In this document: positions 8,642 to 17,691 of the stretch, piece after piece
How the letters are laid out: the number at the start of each line of letters is the position of its first letter
Position numbering within the stretch: the stretch's first letter is position 1
Source: Bradyrhizobium sp. CB1717
GTDB lineage: Bacteria > Pseudomonadota > Alphaproteobacteria > Rhizobiales > Xanthobacteraceae
Assembly: GCF_029714325.1 (NCBI RefSeq)
Contig: NZ_CP121666.1
Span: forward strand, 1,922,001-1,986,000
Length of the DNA stretch: 64,000 nt
Direction of reading: 5' to 3'
Position numbers and translations under genes: made by a program
Notes under the pieces: model-generated
What the model saw: only the letters and a program-made list of their open reading frames with translations
Databases searched by the model: none
Told to the model about the DNA's origin: nothing

Positions 8642-9190
8642 TCAGAACGTCGGCGGCGTGCACGCCGAGATTACTTCACACGCCTTGCCGCCGACGCAGC
8701 GGAAGCGATGCGGGCGGCGGCTCTCGAAATAATAGGCATCGCCTGGATTGAGAATGCGGCGCTCGTCCTCGACGGTGACTTCGAGCTTGCCTGATATCAC
8801 GATGCCGCCTTCCTCACCGTCATGGACGAGATGCACGCGTCCGGTGTCGCTGCCGGGCTCGTAGCGTTCCTTCAAAATCTGCAGGCTGCGGCCGAACAGA
8901 TTGTCGCCGACTTGCCGATACGAGATCGGCTTCTTGCCGACCTCCGTCAGTTCCTCCGCGCGGTAGAAGATCTTGCGCCTGGACTCCGGCTCCAGCGCAA
9001 AGAACTCGGCGAGCCCCATCGGGATGCCGTCGAGGATGCGCTTGAGCGCGCCGACCGACGGGTTCATCTGGTTGGACTCGATCAGCGAGATCGTCGAATT
9101 GGTGACGCCGGCGCGTTTGGCCAGCTCACGCTGCGACAGCTTGTGGCGCGCCCGGATGAATCGCAGCCGTCCACCGATGTCGACGCTCAT
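8642..9190 (-). CDS. XRE-family regulator with C-terminal cupin domain (PuuR-like)
   Basis: This encodes 182 aa from the ATG at 9190; a TTG two codons earlier is possible. The helix-turn-helix spans about residues 8-62 (KLSQRELAKRAG, then 'STISLIESNQMNPSVGALKRIL'), and a cupin fills about 105-180 ('HDGEEGGIVISGKLEVTVEDE', 'GDAYYFESRRPHRF'). Proteins of this layout, such as PuuR, respond to small amines or amino acids. It is divergent from the aminotransferase-dadA pair, with a TTGCG-N5-CGCAA inverted repeat in between, so control of those genes is the natural hypothesis. Confidence 0.9.
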   Translation of the reverse strand: MSVDIGGRLRFIRARHKLSQRELAKRAGVTNSTISLIESNQMNPSVGALKRILDGIPMGLAEFFALEPESRRKIFYRAEELTEVGKKPISYRQVGDNLFGRSLQILKERYEPGSDTGRVHLVHDGEEGGIVISGKLEVTVEDERRILNPGDAYYFESRRPHRFRCVGGKACEVISACTPPTF

Positions 9191-9213
9191 GGCCAAGTCC
9201 CGTGTTGCAGGTG

Positions 9214-9228
9214 TTGCGGATCGCGCAA
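9214..9228. promoter_or_regulatory. inverted repeat between XRE-cupin gene and aminotransferase
   Basis: TTGCG and CGCAA are separated by 5 bp and lie 24 bp upstream of the regulator start in the divergent gap. It is a candidate operator. Short arms mean chance occurrence is possible. Confidence 0.35.
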
Positions 9229-9338
9229 ATATGGACCGGCCGCCCCAGTGAAATCAATGGCTTGCAGGCCACCAGAAAAGGACTTGTTGCGCTTTTCAAG
9301 CCGTGGCTCTGCTAGCATGTCAGCAAAGGAGCGCGGCC

Positions 9339-10667
9339 GTGACCCTTCATCAGATTCCGAACACTATCAAGACCGACTCGTTCTGGATGCCGTTCACGGC
9401 CAACCGGCAGTTCAAGAAGGCGCCGCGCCTGTTCTCCTCCGCCGAGGGCATGCACTACACCACCGTCGACGGCCGCAAGGTGATCGACGGCTCCGCCGGC
9501 CTCTGGTGCGTCAATGCCGGCCACGGCCGCAAGCAGATCGCCGCCGCGGTCGAGCGGCAGCTGATGACACTGGACTTCGCGCCGACGTTCCAGATGGGCC
9601 ATCCGCTGGCCTTCGACTTTGCCGAGCGCCTCGCCGAGATCGCGCCGAAGGGCCTCGATCGCATCTTCTTTACCAACTCCGGCTCCGAGTCGGTCGACAC
9701 CGCGCTGAAGATCGCGCTCGCCTATCATCGCGCCAACGGCCAGTCGAGCCGCACCCGCCTGATCGGCCGCGAGCGCGGCTATCACGGCGTCGGCTTCGGC
9801 GGCACCTCGGTCGGCGGCATGGTCGCCAATCGCCGTGCGTTTGCGACCCTGCTGCCGGGCGTCGACCACATCCGCCACACCCACGATCTCACCCGTAACG
9901 CCTTCGCCAAGGACCAGCCCGAGCATGGCGTCGAGCTCGCCGACGATCTCGAGCGTCTGGTGGCCCTGCACGGCGCCGAGACCATCGCCGCCGTCATCGT
10001 CGAGCCGGTCCCGGGCTCGACCGCGGTGCTGCCGCCGCCGAAGGGCTATCTGCAGCGCCTGCGCGAGATATGCGACAAGCACGGCATCCTGCTGATCTTC
10101 GATGAGGTCATCACCGGCTTCGGCCGCCTCGGCACGCCGTTCGCCGCCAACTTCTTCGGCGTCACGCCTGACCTGATGACGACGGCCAAGGGCATCACCA
10201 ACGGCACCATTCCCTGCGGCGCCGTGTTTGCGAGCCGCAAGGTGCATGACGGCATGATGGTCGGCCCCGAGAATCAGATGGAGCTGTTCCACGGCTACAC
10301 CTATTCGGCGCATCCGACCGCCTGCGCCGCCGGCATCGCGACGCTCGACATCTACAAGGACGAAGGCCTGCTCACGCGCGGTGCGTCGATTGCCGAATAC
10401 TGGCGCGATGCGCTGCATTCGCTCAAAGGTCTGCCCAACGTCGTCGACATCCGCAATTGCGGCCTGATGGGCGCGGTCGAGCTGGCGCCGCGCGACGGCG
10501 TCGTCGGCGCGCGCGGCTATGACGTCATGGTCGACTGCTTCAACACCGGCCTCTATCTGCGCATGAGCGGCGACAGCTTCGCGATGTCGCCCCCGCTCAT
10601 CGTCGAGAAGAGCCACATCGACCAGATGGTCTCGATCCTCGGCGACGCCATCAAGAAGGTGGCCTGA
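9339..10667 (+). CDS. class III omega-amino acid:pyruvate aminotransferase
   Basis: This encodes 442 aa. The GTG at 9339 is preferred because AGGAG lies 7-8 nt upstream; an upstream in-frame ATG at 9303 has no such site. The sequence follows beta-alanine:pyruvate transaminase closely ('WMPFTANRQFKKAPR', 'HGYTYSAHPTACAAG', 'VDIRNCGLMGAVELAPRDG'). The PLP lysine is in 'LMTTAKGITNG' and the cofactor aspartate in 'FDEVITGFGR'. Expected reaction: transfer of a terminal amino group from an omega-amino acid or amine to pyruvate, giving alanine. The neighbour dadA can oxidise D-alanine-type products, and the PuuR-like regulator sits upstream. Confidence 0.9.
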   Translation: MTLHQIPNTIKTDSFWMPFTANRQFKKAPRLFSSAEGMHYTTVDGRKVIDGSAGLWCVNAGHGRKQIAAAVERQLMTLDFAPTFQMGHPLAFDFAERLAEIAPKGLDRIFFTNSGSESVDTALKIALAYHRANGQSSRTRLIGRERGYHGVGFGGTSVGGMVANRRAFATLLPGVDHIRHTHDLTRNAFAKDQPEHGVELADDLERLVALHGAETIAAVIVEPVPGSTAVLPPPKGYLQRLREICDKHGILLIFDEVITGFGRLGTPFAANFFGVTPDLMTTAKGITNGTIPCGAVFASRKVHDGMMVGPENQMELFHGYTYSAHPTACAAGIATLDIYKDEGLLTRGASIAEYWRDALHSLKGLPNVVDIRNCGLMGAVELAPRDGVVGARGYDVMVDCFNTGLYLRMSGDSFAMSPPLIVEKSHIDQMVSILGDAIKKVA

Positions 10668-10737
10668 TAATTGCTCTCGCCGTTGCGAGTTGTTTCCTTG
10701 CAGAGGCGAGCGTGATGCCGCGGGAGTTTGACCAAGC

Positions 10738-12003
10738 GTGAAAGTTCTGATCCTCGGCAGCGGTGTCATCGGTGTCACCTCTGCCTACTACCTCGCACGT
10801 GCCGGCCACGACGTGACGGTCGTCGACCGTCAGGCCGAGCCGGCACTGGAGACCTCTTTCGCCAATGCCGGCGAGGTGTCGCCCGGCTATTCCTCGCCCT
10901 GGGCCGGTCCCGGCGTGCCGGTGAAGGCGGTCAAGTGGCTCTTGATGAAGCACGGCCCGCTGGTGATCCGGCCGAAGCTCGACCCCGTGATGTGGGTCTG
11001 GCTGCTCAAGATGCTGCGCAACTGCACCAGCGAGCGCTATGCGGTCAACAAGAGCCGGATGATTCCGATCGCGGAATACAGCCGCGATGCCTTGCGCGAT
11101 CTGCGCCGCGACATCGGCATCCAGTATGACGAGCGTTCGCAGGGCACGCTGCAGCTGTTCCGCTACCAGTCCCAGCTCGATGGCACCGGCGAAGACATCT
11201 CCGTACTCAAGCAGTATGGCGTGCCCTTCGAGGTGCTGAGCCGCGAGGGCTGCATCGCGGTCGAGCCGGCGCTCGCCGGCGTGAAGGAGAAGTTCGCCGG
11301 CGGGCTTCGCCTGCCGCAGGACGAGACCGGCGACTGCCACATGTTCACGCAGGCGCTGGCCAAGCACGCCCAGGCGCTCGGCGTGCGTTTCATGTTCAAC
11401 ACCGGTATCGATCGCATCGTCACCGACGGCGCGCGTGTCAGCGGTGTCGCGACCAGTGCCGGCCTGTTGCAGGCAGATAGTTACGTGCTCGCGCTCGGCA
11501 GCTGGTCGCCGCGGCTCGTCGCGCCGCTCGGCATCTCGCTGCCGGTCTATCCGGTGAAGGGCTATTCGATCACGGTGCCGATCAAGGACGCTTCCGGCGC
11601 GCCGGAATCGACCGTGATGGACGAGAGCTACAAGGTCGCGATCACCCGTCTCGGCAATCGCATCCGCGTCGGCGGCACCGCCGAAATCTCGGGCTATTCC
11701 AGCAAGCTGTACGACGCGCGCCGCGCCACGCTCGATCATTCCCTGACCGATCTGTTCCCGCGCGGCGGCGATCTCTCCAAGGCGACGTTCTGGAGCGGCC
11801 TGCGTCCGATGACGCCGGACGGCCCGCCCGTGATCGGCCCGACCCACTTCGCCAACCTGCACCTCAACACCGGCCACGGCACGCTCGGCTGGACCATGTC
11901 CTGCGGTTCGGGCCGCGTGCTCGCCGACATGCTGTCCGGCAAGAAGCCGGACATCGACGTCAGTGCGCTGTCGGTGGATCGGTACAAGTATCGGTTTGGA
12001 TAA
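10738..12003 (+). CDS. dadA: D-amino acid dehydrogenase small subunit
   Basis: This encodes 421 aa from a GTG start. The N-terminal FAD-binding GxGxxG motif is '[19 protein letters not shown]', followed by '[21 protein letters not shown]', which is characteristic of DadA, and a C-terminal '[19 protein letters not shown]'. Family knowledge: membrane-associated oxidation of D-amino acids to 2-oxo acids with electrons passed to quinone. It lies 70 bp after the aminotransferase and is probably co-expressed. No alanine racemase gene is next to it in this window. Confidence 0.93.
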   Translation: MKVLILGSGVIGVTSAYYLARAGHDVTVVDRQAEPALETSFANAGEVSPGYSSPWAGPGVPVKAVKWLLMKHGPLVIRPKLDPVMWVWLLKMLRNCTSERYAVNKSRMIPIAEYSRDALRDLRRDIGIQYDERSQGTLQLFRYQSQLDGTGEDISVLKQYGVPFEVLSREGCIAVEPALAGVKEKFAGGLRLPQDETGDCHMFTQALAKHAQALGVRFMFNTGIDRIVTDGARVSGVATSAGLLQADSYVLALGSWSPRLVAPLGISLPVYPVKGYSITVPIKDASGAPESTVMDESYKVAITRLGNRIRVGGTAEISGYSSKLYDARRATLDHSLTDLFPRGGDLSKATFWSGLRPMTPDGPPVIGPTHFANLHLNTGHGTLGWTMSCGSGRVLADMLSGKKPDIDVSALSVDRYKYRFG

Positions 12004-12016
12004 CACTCTATCCCCT

Positions 12017-12131
12017 CGTCATTGCGAGGAGCCCGCGACAAAATTGCGAAGCAATTTTGCGCTGGCGACGAAGCAATCCAGACTGCCTCCGCGGTAAAAG
12101 TCTGGATTGCTTCGCTTCGCTCGCAATGACG
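12017..12131. repeat. palindromic repeat, family 1 (CGTCATTGCGAGG...)
   Basis: The element starts CGTCATTGCGAGG and ends CGCAATGACG, with inner inverted segments AAGCAATCCAGA and TCTGGATTGCTT and a small hairpin AAAATTGC/GCAATTTT. A second copy in the opposite layout lies at 25119-25205. It sits directly after dadA. It is of the multi-copy type widespread between genes of Bradyrhizobium; it may act as a transcript-end structure. Confidence 0.8.
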
Positions 12132-12164
12132 ATGTGGAAGCAGCCGTGCATCCAATTCCATCAC

Positions 12165-12269
12165 CGTCACCCTGAGGCGGCCGCGTAGCGGCCCTCGAAG
12201 GGCGACGGCCCGGCTCTCTCGGGGCCGTGCATCCTTCGAGGCTCGCTGCGCGAGCACCTCAGGATGACG
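12165..12269. repeat. palindromic repeat, family 2 (CGTCACCCTGAG...)
   Basis: The ends are CGTCACCCTGAGG and CCTCAGGATGACG, with internal complementary stretches around CCTTCGAGG. A second copy lies at 55099-55220. It is placed tandem to the family 1 element between dadA and the convergent SMI1-type gene; together they fill the 288-bp gap. Confidence 0.8.
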
Positions 12270-12291
12270 GGACGATTTGGTCGCGCTCGGC

Positions 12292-12849
12292 TCAAGGCTC
12301 CTTCCGACGCGCGGACAGGATCCGGGCGATGTGGCCATCATCGCCGTACATGGCGTCCCAGAGATTGACGCCGGATGCCCACGAGCTGATCCAGTTTTCG
12401 AAACTGAGTGACTCCTCGAAGAACGCGTCGCTCCAGTCGTCGCCATCATGACCGTTGGGATCGAAGATCCGCATCCCGAAATCCGGGTCGAGACAATCGA
12501 CGCAGGAATAGATGGCGCATCCCCAATGGCAGATCGGCAGCAGGCCATTCGGCCAAGCCAACTCCGGATCGCTCCGAAACAAATCGTAAATCGCAACAGC
12601 GGTCTTGCCGGTGTCGTCGGGAACGCCGTTCGTCAGTCCGATGAGCCCGTATCCCGGACCAAAACCTCCGTTGCCGATATCCGCGTACATTCGTTTCAGG
12701 AGGGGCGGGAACCTGAAACGAAGATGCTGTTCGTCGGAGGCAATATCACCGATCTTGGCGGGGATCAGTCCCGTGCGCGGAGGCTGGCCGAGATCAGTGG
12801 GTTTCGTCTTCAGCCGCCGCCGGATCGCAGCCATGATGAGGTCATCCAT
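12292..12849 (-). CDS. SMI1/KNR4 (SUKH)-family protein
   Basis: This encodes 185 aa from the ATG at 12849; longer starts would overlap the upstream XRE gene. The features fit the SMI1/KNR4 fold: 'RFPPLLKRMYADIGNGGFGPGYGLIGL' near the N-terminus, then 'LLPICHWGCAIYSCVD' and 'FENWISSWASGVNLW' at the end. SUKH proteins often serve as immunity proteins to polymorphic toxins, but no toxin gene is adjacent here. It is probably an orphan or a housekeeping member. Confidence 0.8.
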   Translation of the reverse strand: MDDLIMAAIRRRLKTKPTDLGQPPRTGLIPAKIGDIASDEQHLRFRFPPLLKRMYADIGNGGFGPGYGLIGLTNGVPDDTGKTAVAIYDLFRSDPELAWPNGLLPICHWGCAIYSCVDCLDPDFGMRIFDPNGHDGDDWSDAFFEESLSFENWISSWASGVNLWDAMYGDDGHIARILSARRKEP

Positions 12850-12911
12850 CGACGGGGCCCTTGTCCTGAAGAATGCCTTCACATCATGCCAGCAGACCGC
12901 GTTCGACGAAA

Positions 12912-13586
12912 CTACCCCGCTCCCGTCACGCAGTTCACCCACAGCACCACAGCCTTCGCATCCTGCGCCGGATTGGAAAACCGGTGCGGCCGCCGGCTCG
13001 CAAATCTAAAACTGTCGCCGGTCTTCAGCGACCAGGTCTCGCTGTCCACGGTCAGCATCATCCCGCCTTCGAGCACGAGGCCGGCTTCTTCGCCGTCATG
13101 GGTGTAGAGCTCGTCGCCGGTGGAGCCGCCGGGCTCCAGATGCACCAGGAACAGATTGAGCCTATTGTCGGCGCTCGCCGGGCTCAGCAATTGTTTTGAG
13201 ACGCCGGTGCGCCAGAGCTTGAGTTCGGGCCGCTGCAGCCCGCGCGTCACCACCTGGTCGGATGCGCCGTCGGCGCTCGGGCTCGCGCCGAACAGTGCGG
13301 CGATGCCGACGCCGAGCACGTCGGCAAGCGTCGCCAGGACGCGCAGCGACGGCGACGACAGGCCGCGCTCGATCTGGCTGAGGAAGCCGATCGACAGATC
13401 CGTCCGGGCCGCGACTGTCTCCAGCGAGAACTGCCTGGCGCGCCTGAGATCGCGGATGCGCCGACCGACCGCGATGTCCATCGCGGGCTCGGCCGGCTTG
13501 GTGACAGGCTTGGCGACGGCCTTGGCCTTCACCTTCCTGGCCGGCTTCGCGGCGGCCGGTTTGCGCATTCTTTTGCCACCGCTCAC
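12912..13586 (-). CDS. XRE-family regulator with cupin domain
   Basis: This encodes 224 aa from a GTG at 13586 with GGAAG upstream; an ATG at 13568 is the alternative. The N-terminus is a basic Lys/Ala/Pro tail of about 35 residues, followed by an HTH (about 42-95, 'FSLETVAARTDLSIGFLSQIERGLSSPSL') and a cupin (about 145-215, 'HDGEEAGLVLEGGMML', 'GDSFRFASRRPHRFSN'). It is divergent from the amino-acid ABC operon and amine oxidase gene. Two palindromes containing TTCA lie in the shared gap. It probably senses an amino acid or polyamine. Confidence 0.9.
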   Translation of the reverse strand: MSGGKRMRKPAAAKPARKVKAKAVAKPVTKPAEPAMDIAVGRRIRDLRRARQFSLETVAARTDLSIGFLSQIERGLSSPSLRVLATLADVLGVGIAALFGASPSADGASDQVVTRGLQRPELKLWRTGVSKQLLSPASADNRLNLFLVHLEPGGSTGDELYTHDGEEAGLVLEGGMMLTVDSETWSLKTGDSFRFASRRPHRFSNPAQDAKAVVLWVNCVTGAG

Positions 13587-13600
13587 GTCAAACCGCTTCC

Positions 13601-13614
13601 TTCATGTGCATGAA
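13601..13614. promoter_or_regulatory. palindrome TTCATG-TG-CATGAA, candidate XRE operator
   Basis: A perfect 6-bp inverted repeat with a 2-bp centre lies 14 bp upstream of the XRE-cupin GTG start. Together with the second palindrome 34 bp away it suggests autoregulation and control of the divergent ABC operon. Confidence 0.5.
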
Positions 13615-13647
13615 AACCGCTTGCATCATCAGCGAAAGTGTGACCAA

Positions 13648-13667
13648 ATTTTCATATTGGTGAAAAT
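13648..13667. promoter_or_regulatory. palindrome ATTTTCA-N6-TGAAAAT, candidate XRE operator
   Basis: A perfect 7-bp inverted repeat with a 6-bp spacer sits in the middle of the divergent gap. It shares the TTCA half-site core with the palindrome at 13601. The AT content is much higher than the surroundings, as expected for a promoter and operator. Confidence 0.55.
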
Positions 13668-13749
13668 AGGCCGAAACGGCTTGGCCCGCAACGTCTGCGA
13701 TCAAGACATCTGCGAGCGCCGGCACCGGCCGGACCCAAAGGGGGATGCG

Positions 13750-14508
13750 ATGAAGCGTTTTGTTCAGGCCGCAGTCGCGGCGCTCGCACTGACGGCCGTG
13801 GCGCCGGCTTCGGCGCAGCAGGTGCTGAAGGTCGGCTCGACGCCGACAGGCATCCCCTTCACCTTCCTCGACACCAAGACCAATACCATCCAGGGCATCA
13901 TGGTCGATATCATCACCGAGGTCGGCAAGGATGCCGGCCTCAACGTGCAGATCGAGCCGATGGCGTTCTCGGCGCTGATCCCGTCGCTGACCTCGAGCAA
14001 GATCGACATCATTGCGGCTGCGATGTTCATCACCGCGCCGCGCAAGGAGGTCGTCGACTTCTCCGACCCGATCTACAGCTACGGTGAGGGCCTCGTGGTG
14101 CCGAAGACCGACACCAAGGCCTACACCACGCAGGAAGACCTGAAGGGTGAGACGGTCGGCGCGCAAGTGGGCACCGCCTTCGTCGACGCGCTGAAGAAGA
14201 CCGGCCTGTTTGCCGACGTGAAAGCGTACGACACCATTCCCGACATCCTGCGCGACGTGAACACCGGCCGCCTCAAGGCCGGCTATGCCGACTATCCGAT
14301 CCTCGCCTACAATCTGAAGCAGGGTGGCTTCCCTGAGGTGCGTCTCGTCGACGGCTACAAGCCCGTCACCGTCGGCTCGGTCGGCATTGGCGTGCGCAAG
14401 GGCGAGACCGCGCTGCTCGGCAAGATCAATGCCTCGCTGGCAAAGCTGAAGGCCAACGGCACCATCGACAAGATCCTCGAGAAGTGGGGCCAAAAGGCGC
14501 AGGGTTGA
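13750..14508 (+). CDS. polar amino-acid ABC transporter, periplasmic binding protein
   Basis: This encodes 252 aa from the ATG at 13750 (GGGGG about 5 nt upstream). The signal peptide is '[24 protein letters not shown]'. The mature part is a family-3 solute-binding protein (PBPb fold): '[15 protein letters not shown]', '[23 protein letters not shown]', '[16 protein letters not shown]'. The permease and ATPase genes follow. Position next to a PuuR-like regulator and a PuuB-like oxidase suggests an amine or amino-acid ligand. Confidence 0.92.
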   Translation: MKRFVQAAVAALALTAVAPASAQQVLKVGSTPTGIPFTFLDTKTNTIQGIMVDIITEVGKDAGLNVQIEPMAFSALIPSLTSSKIDIIAAAMFITAPRKEVVDFSDPIYSYGEGLVVPKTDTKAYTTQEDLKGETVGAQVGTAFVDALKKTGLFADVKAYDTIPDILRDVNTGRLKAGYADYPILAYNLKQGGFPEVRLVDGYKPVTVGSVGIGVRKGETALLGKINASLAKLKANGTIDKILEKWGQKAQG

Positions 14509-14540
14509 TTGGCTAGACCTGATCGATCGAAGGCTGCCCG

Positions 14541-15194
14541 ATGAAGGGTTTCTTGCACGACGCCGCCGAGTTCTTCCCGATCCTGATGAACGGCGTCGCG
14601 CTGACGATCGTCGTCACCATCGGCTCGCTGCTGCTCTCGACGGTACTTGGTCTGATCTGGGCGATGATGCGGGTCTCCGGCATCAAGGCGCTGTCGATGC
14701 TCAGCGCCAGCCTGATCAACGTGATCCGCGGCATCCCGATCATCGTGCTGCTGTTCTACCTCTACTTCGTGATGCCGGATCTCGGCGTCACGCTGTCGGC
14801 CTTGCAGGCCGCCATCCTCGGGCTTGGCATCGCCTATTCGGCCTATCAGGCCGAAAACTTCCGGGCCGGTATCGAGGCGATCGACAAGGGACAGATCGAG
14901 GCGGCGCAGTCGATCGGCATGGGCTGGTGGCTCACCATGCGCCGCGTGGTGCTGCCGCAGGCCGTGCGCATCGTGCTGCCGCCTTACGGCAACGTGATGA
15001 TCATGATGCTGAAGGACTCCTCGCAAGCCTCGACCATCACAGTCGCCGAACTCGCACTGCAGGGCAAGCTGATCGCGTCCTCGACCTTCAAGAACACCAA
15101 CGTGTTCACGCTGGTTGCGCTGATGTATCTCACCATGAGTATCCCGCTGATCCTGCTGGTCCGTCATTTCGAGAAGCGGGCCGGCAAGCGATGA
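14541..15194 (+). CDS. polar amino-acid ABC transporter permease
   Basis: This encodes 217 aa with about five hydrophobic segments. The His/Glu/Gln/Arg-type permease motif is present: '[19 protein letters not shown]' near residue 60 and the EAA-type loop '[19 protein letters not shown]' near residue 115. A single permease gene implies a homodimeric channel. The stop overlaps the ATPase start (ATGA). Confidence 0.93.
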   Translation: MKGFLHDAAEFFPILMNGVALTIVVTIGSLLLSTVLGLIWAMMRVSGIKALSMLSASLINVIRGIPIIVLLFYLYFVMPDLGVTLSALQAAILGLGIAYSAYQAENFRAGIEAIDKGQIEAAQSIGMGWWLTMRRVVLPQAVRIVLPPYGNVMIMMLKDSSQASTITVAELALQGKLIASSTFKNTNVFTLVALMYLTMSIPLILLVRHFEKRAGKR

Positions 15195-15922
15195 TCGAGC
15201 TGAGCGACGTCCACAAGAGTTTTGGCAAGGTCGAGGTGCTCAAGGGCATCACGGCTTCCGTCGAGAAGGGCGAGGTGGTCTGCATCATCGGGCCCTCCGG
15301 CTCGGGCAAGTCCACCATCCTGCGCTGCATCAACGGGCTCGAAAGCTACGACCGCGGCGAGATCAGCGTCGAGGGGCTGAAGGTCGACCGCGACGCGCCA
15401 TCGATCGTGAACATCCGCACCCAGGTCTCAATGGTGTTCCAGCGCTTCAATCTGTTCCCGCATCGCACCGCGCTGGAGAACGTGGTCGAGGGTCCGCTGT
15501 TCGTGAAGAAGGAGCCGCGTGCCCAGGTGCTCGAGCGCGGCCGCGCGCTGCTCGCCCAGGTCGGGCTCGCCGAGAAGGCCGATGCCCATCCGCCGCAGCT
15601 CTCCGGCGGCCAGCAGCAGCGCGTCGCGATCGCGCGGGCGCTGGCGATGCAGCCCAAGGCCATCCTGTTCGACGAGCCGACCTCGGCGCTCGATCCCGAG
15701 CTCGTCGGCGATGTCCTTGGCGTGATGCGCAAGCTCGCTGACGACGGCATGACCATGGTCGTCGTCACCCACGAGATGGGCTTTGCCCGCGACGTCGCTG
15801 ACCGCGTGCTGTTCATCGACGGCGGTGTCATTGTCGAGCAGGGGCCGGCGAAATCGGTGCTCAATCAACCGCAGCACGCGCGCACGCAGGACTTCTTGCG
15901 CCGTGTGCTGCACCCGCTCTGA
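15191..15922 (+). CDS. polar amino-acid ABC transporter ATPase
   Basis: This encodes 243 aa from the ATG at 15191. All motifs are intact: Walker A 'GPSGSGKST' near residue 37, Q-loop '[10 protein letters not shown]', signature 'LSGGQQQR', Walker B '[14 protein letters not shown]', and the switch His in '[10 protein letters not shown]'. It energises the import system with the two preceding genes. Confidence 0.95.
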   Translation: MIELSDVHKSFGKVEVLKGITASVEKGEVVCIIGPSGSGKSTILRCINGLESYDRGEISVEGLKVDRDAPSIVNIRTQVSMVFQRFNLFPHRTALENVVEGPLFVKKEPRAQVLERGRALLAQVGLAEKADAHPPQLSGGQQQRVAIARALAMQPKAILFDEPTSALDPELVGDVLGVMRKLADDGMTMVVVTHEMGFARDVADRVLFIDGGVIVEQGPAKSVLNQPQHARTQDFLRRVLHPL

Positions 15923-15934
15923 TCGGTTCTCGCC

Positions 15935-17221
15935 ATGAATGCGCGCCTGCCTCTGCCGCCCTCGCTCTATGCCGACACCGCCGTCGCGCCGGTCGCGGCG
16001 CCGCCGCTCGATACAGACAAGAGCGTTTCCGTCGCAATCATTGGCGGCGGCTATACCGGCCTGTCCACCGCGCTGCATCTGGCTGAGCAGGGCGTCGAGG
16101 CGCTGGTGCTGGAGGCGCAGGAGCCGGGCTGGGGCGCATCCGGCAACAATGGCGGCCACACCAATCCCGGATTGAAGCACGACCCCGATCAGATCGAGGC
16201 GGACTTCGGCGCCGAGCTCGGCCGCCGCATGATCGAGTTCTCCTACGGCACCACGAACTTCACGCACGACCTGATCCGCCGCTACCAGATCCCCTGTGAA
16301 GCGCGGCAGAACGGCACCCTGCGCGCGGCCTATCATTTGGCCAGCGCTGCTGCGATCGAAAACACCGCACAGCAATGCATCCGCCGCGGCATGCCCGTGA
16401 CGTATCTGAACCGCGAGCAACTGCGCGAGATGACCGGCACCGACCGCTACATCGGTGCGATGCTTGATACCCGCGGCGGCGATCTGCATCCCCTGAGCTA
16501 CGCCCGTGGCCTTGCGCGCGCCGCGATCTCGGCGGGCGCCAAAGTCCATGGCGAAACTCCGGCGCTGTCGCTTCGCCGCGACGGCAGCCGCTGGCGCATC
16601 GAGACGCCGCGCGCGGTCGTGCATGCGGAGAAAGTGCTGCTCGCCACCAACGGTTTTACCGACGATCTCTGGCCGGCGCTCCGCCGCACCATCGTTCCGG
16701 TGTTTTCCTCGATCGCCGCCACCGCGCCGCTCTCCGACGCGGTCGCCCGTTCGATCATGCCGACGCGCCCTGTTCTTTACGAAAGCGGCCACATCACCGT
16801 CTATTATCGCATCGACCAGCAGAACCGCCTTCTGATGGGCGGACGCGGCCCGATGCGGTGGATCAACTCTCCGCACGACGTCACCTATCTCATGCGTTAT
16901 GCGGAGAGGCTGTGGCCCCAAATCAAGGGCGTCGCCTGGACCCATGGCTGGAATAGCCGGCTCGCCATCACCAAGGACCACTATCCGCACGTGCACGAGC
17001 CCGCGGAGAGCATCCTGATCTCGCTCGGATGCAACGGCCGCGGCGTTGCGCTCTCGACGGCGATGGGCGCGCAGCTCGCCCGACGGCTGATCGGCGGCAC
17101 CAAGGCCGAGCTCGACATGCCCATCACGGGCATCAAGCCGATCCCGATGCACGCGTTCTGGCCGGTTGGCGTCGCGACCGCCGTGATTGCGGGCCGCGTG
17201 CGGGACCGGCTCGGCCTATGA
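15935..17221 (+). CDS. FAD-dependent amine oxidoreductase (PuuB/DAO family)
   Basis: This encodes 428 aa and begins 12 bp after the ATPase, so it belongs to the same operon. The dinucleotide motif 'VAIIGGGYTGLSTALHLAEQG' lies near residue 32, followed by 'GWGASGNNGGHTNPG', which is typical of gamma-glutamylputrescine oxidase and relatives, and a C-terminal 'SLGCNGRGVALSTAMGAQLA'. Expected chemistry: FAD-dependent oxidation of an amine or N-substituted amino acid imported by the adjacent transporter. The exact substrate is unknown. Confidence 0.88.
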   Translation: MNARLPLPPSLYADTAVAPVAAPPLDTDKSVSVAIIGGGYTGLSTALHLAEQGVEALVLEAQEPGWGASGNNGGHTNPGLKHDPDQIEADFGAELGRRMIEFSYGTTNFTHDLIRRYQIPCEARQNGTLRAAYHLASAAAIENTAQQCIRRGMPVTYLNREQLREMTGTDRYIGAMLDTRGGDLHPLSYARGLARAAISAGAKVHGETPALSLRRDGSRWRIETPRAVVHAEKVLLATNGFTDDLWPALRRTIVPVFSSIAATAPLSDAVARSIMPTRPVLYESGHITVYYRIDQQNRLLMGGRGPMRWINSPHDVTYLMRYAERLWPQIKGVAWTHGWNSRLAITKDHYPHVHEPAESILISLGCNGRGVALSTAMGAQLARRLIGGTKAELDMPITGIKPIPMHAFWPVGVATAVIAGRVRDRLGL

Positions 17222-17223
17222 AG

Positions 17224-17253
17224 AAGGCGCCGCCTTGTGAGGGGCGGCGCCTT
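17224..17253. terminator. 11-bp stem-loop between convergent genes
   Basis: AAGGCGCCGCC and its exact complement flank an 8-nt loop, immediately after the oxidase stop and before the end of the convergent His-rich gene. There is no long T tract on either strand. It probably stabilises or ends both transcripts. Confidence 0.65.
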
Positions 17254-17273
17254 GCAGAAAATTGCGGATCGCG

Positions 17274-17498
17274 TCAGCAGCGGCCCTGCTTCCACAGTCC
17301 GGGCGGACACCCGTGACCGCGCCAGCCGACCTTGCGCCCATGGTACCATCCGTACGGCGCGCCATGGTGATGATGGCCCATCGAATGGCCATGTCCATGA
17401 CCATGTCCACCGCCATGGCCGCCTTTGGCTAGCACGGGACTGGTGAGTGTGAGGCCAGCTGCAACGATCAGCGACGCGGCGAGCGCAAGTTTCTTCAT
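17274..17498 (-). CDS. small exported Gly/His-rich protein
   Basis: This encodes 74 aa from the ATG at 17498 with GGAGG 7 nt upstream. A signal peptide (MKKLALAASLIVAAGLTL to VLAKG) precedes a Gly/His run (HGGGHGHGHGHSMGHHHHG) and an aromatic tail ending in CPPGLWKQGRC. Short His-rich exported proteins can buffer metal ions or be envelope stress proteins. A match to the EcfG general-stress promoter (GGAAC-N16-CGTT) lies 40 bp upstream, so stress induction is likely. No named family is recognised. Confidence 0.75.
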   Translation of the reverse strand: MKKLALAASLIVAAGLTLTSPVLAKGGHGGGHGHGHGHSMGHHHHGAPYGWYHGRKVGWRGHGCPPGLWKQGRC

Positions 17499-17537
17499 GT
17501 GTCCTCCAGTGGGGCGAGCGCACTTGTCCGTTCGATG

Positions 17538-17562
17538 AACGAACGACGCGCAGCTAAGTTCC
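17538..17562 (-). promoter_or_regulatory. candidate EcfG (general stress) promoter
   Basis: On the minus strand GGAAC (17562-17558) and CGTT (17541-17538) are separated by exactly 16 bp, which matches the alphaproteobacterial EcfG consensus GGAAC-N16/17-CGTT. The -10 element lies 39 bp before the ATG of the Gly/His-rich protein gene. Confidence 0.65.
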
Positions 17563-17691
17563 TTGCAAATGTGGAGGAGTCGTGACGCTCGCGGAGATGC
17601 ACGATCGCGCATCCGCTCAACGCGTGCTGGCACATTCGCGCTTGTGACGTGCCCGCGGCTCACCGCTGGCACGCTCTCTCGTCAACGGACT

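Noticed and set aside
12017..12269. Possible insertion sequence remnants between dadA and the SMI1-type gene
   Set aside because: No transposase fragment or target duplication is visible; both blocks match non-coding palindromic repeat families with other copies in the window.
12292..12849. Toxin-immunity pair suggested by the SMI1/KNR4 protein
   Set aside because: The neighbours are an XRE-cupin regulator and repeats; no toxin-like coding sequence is adjacent.
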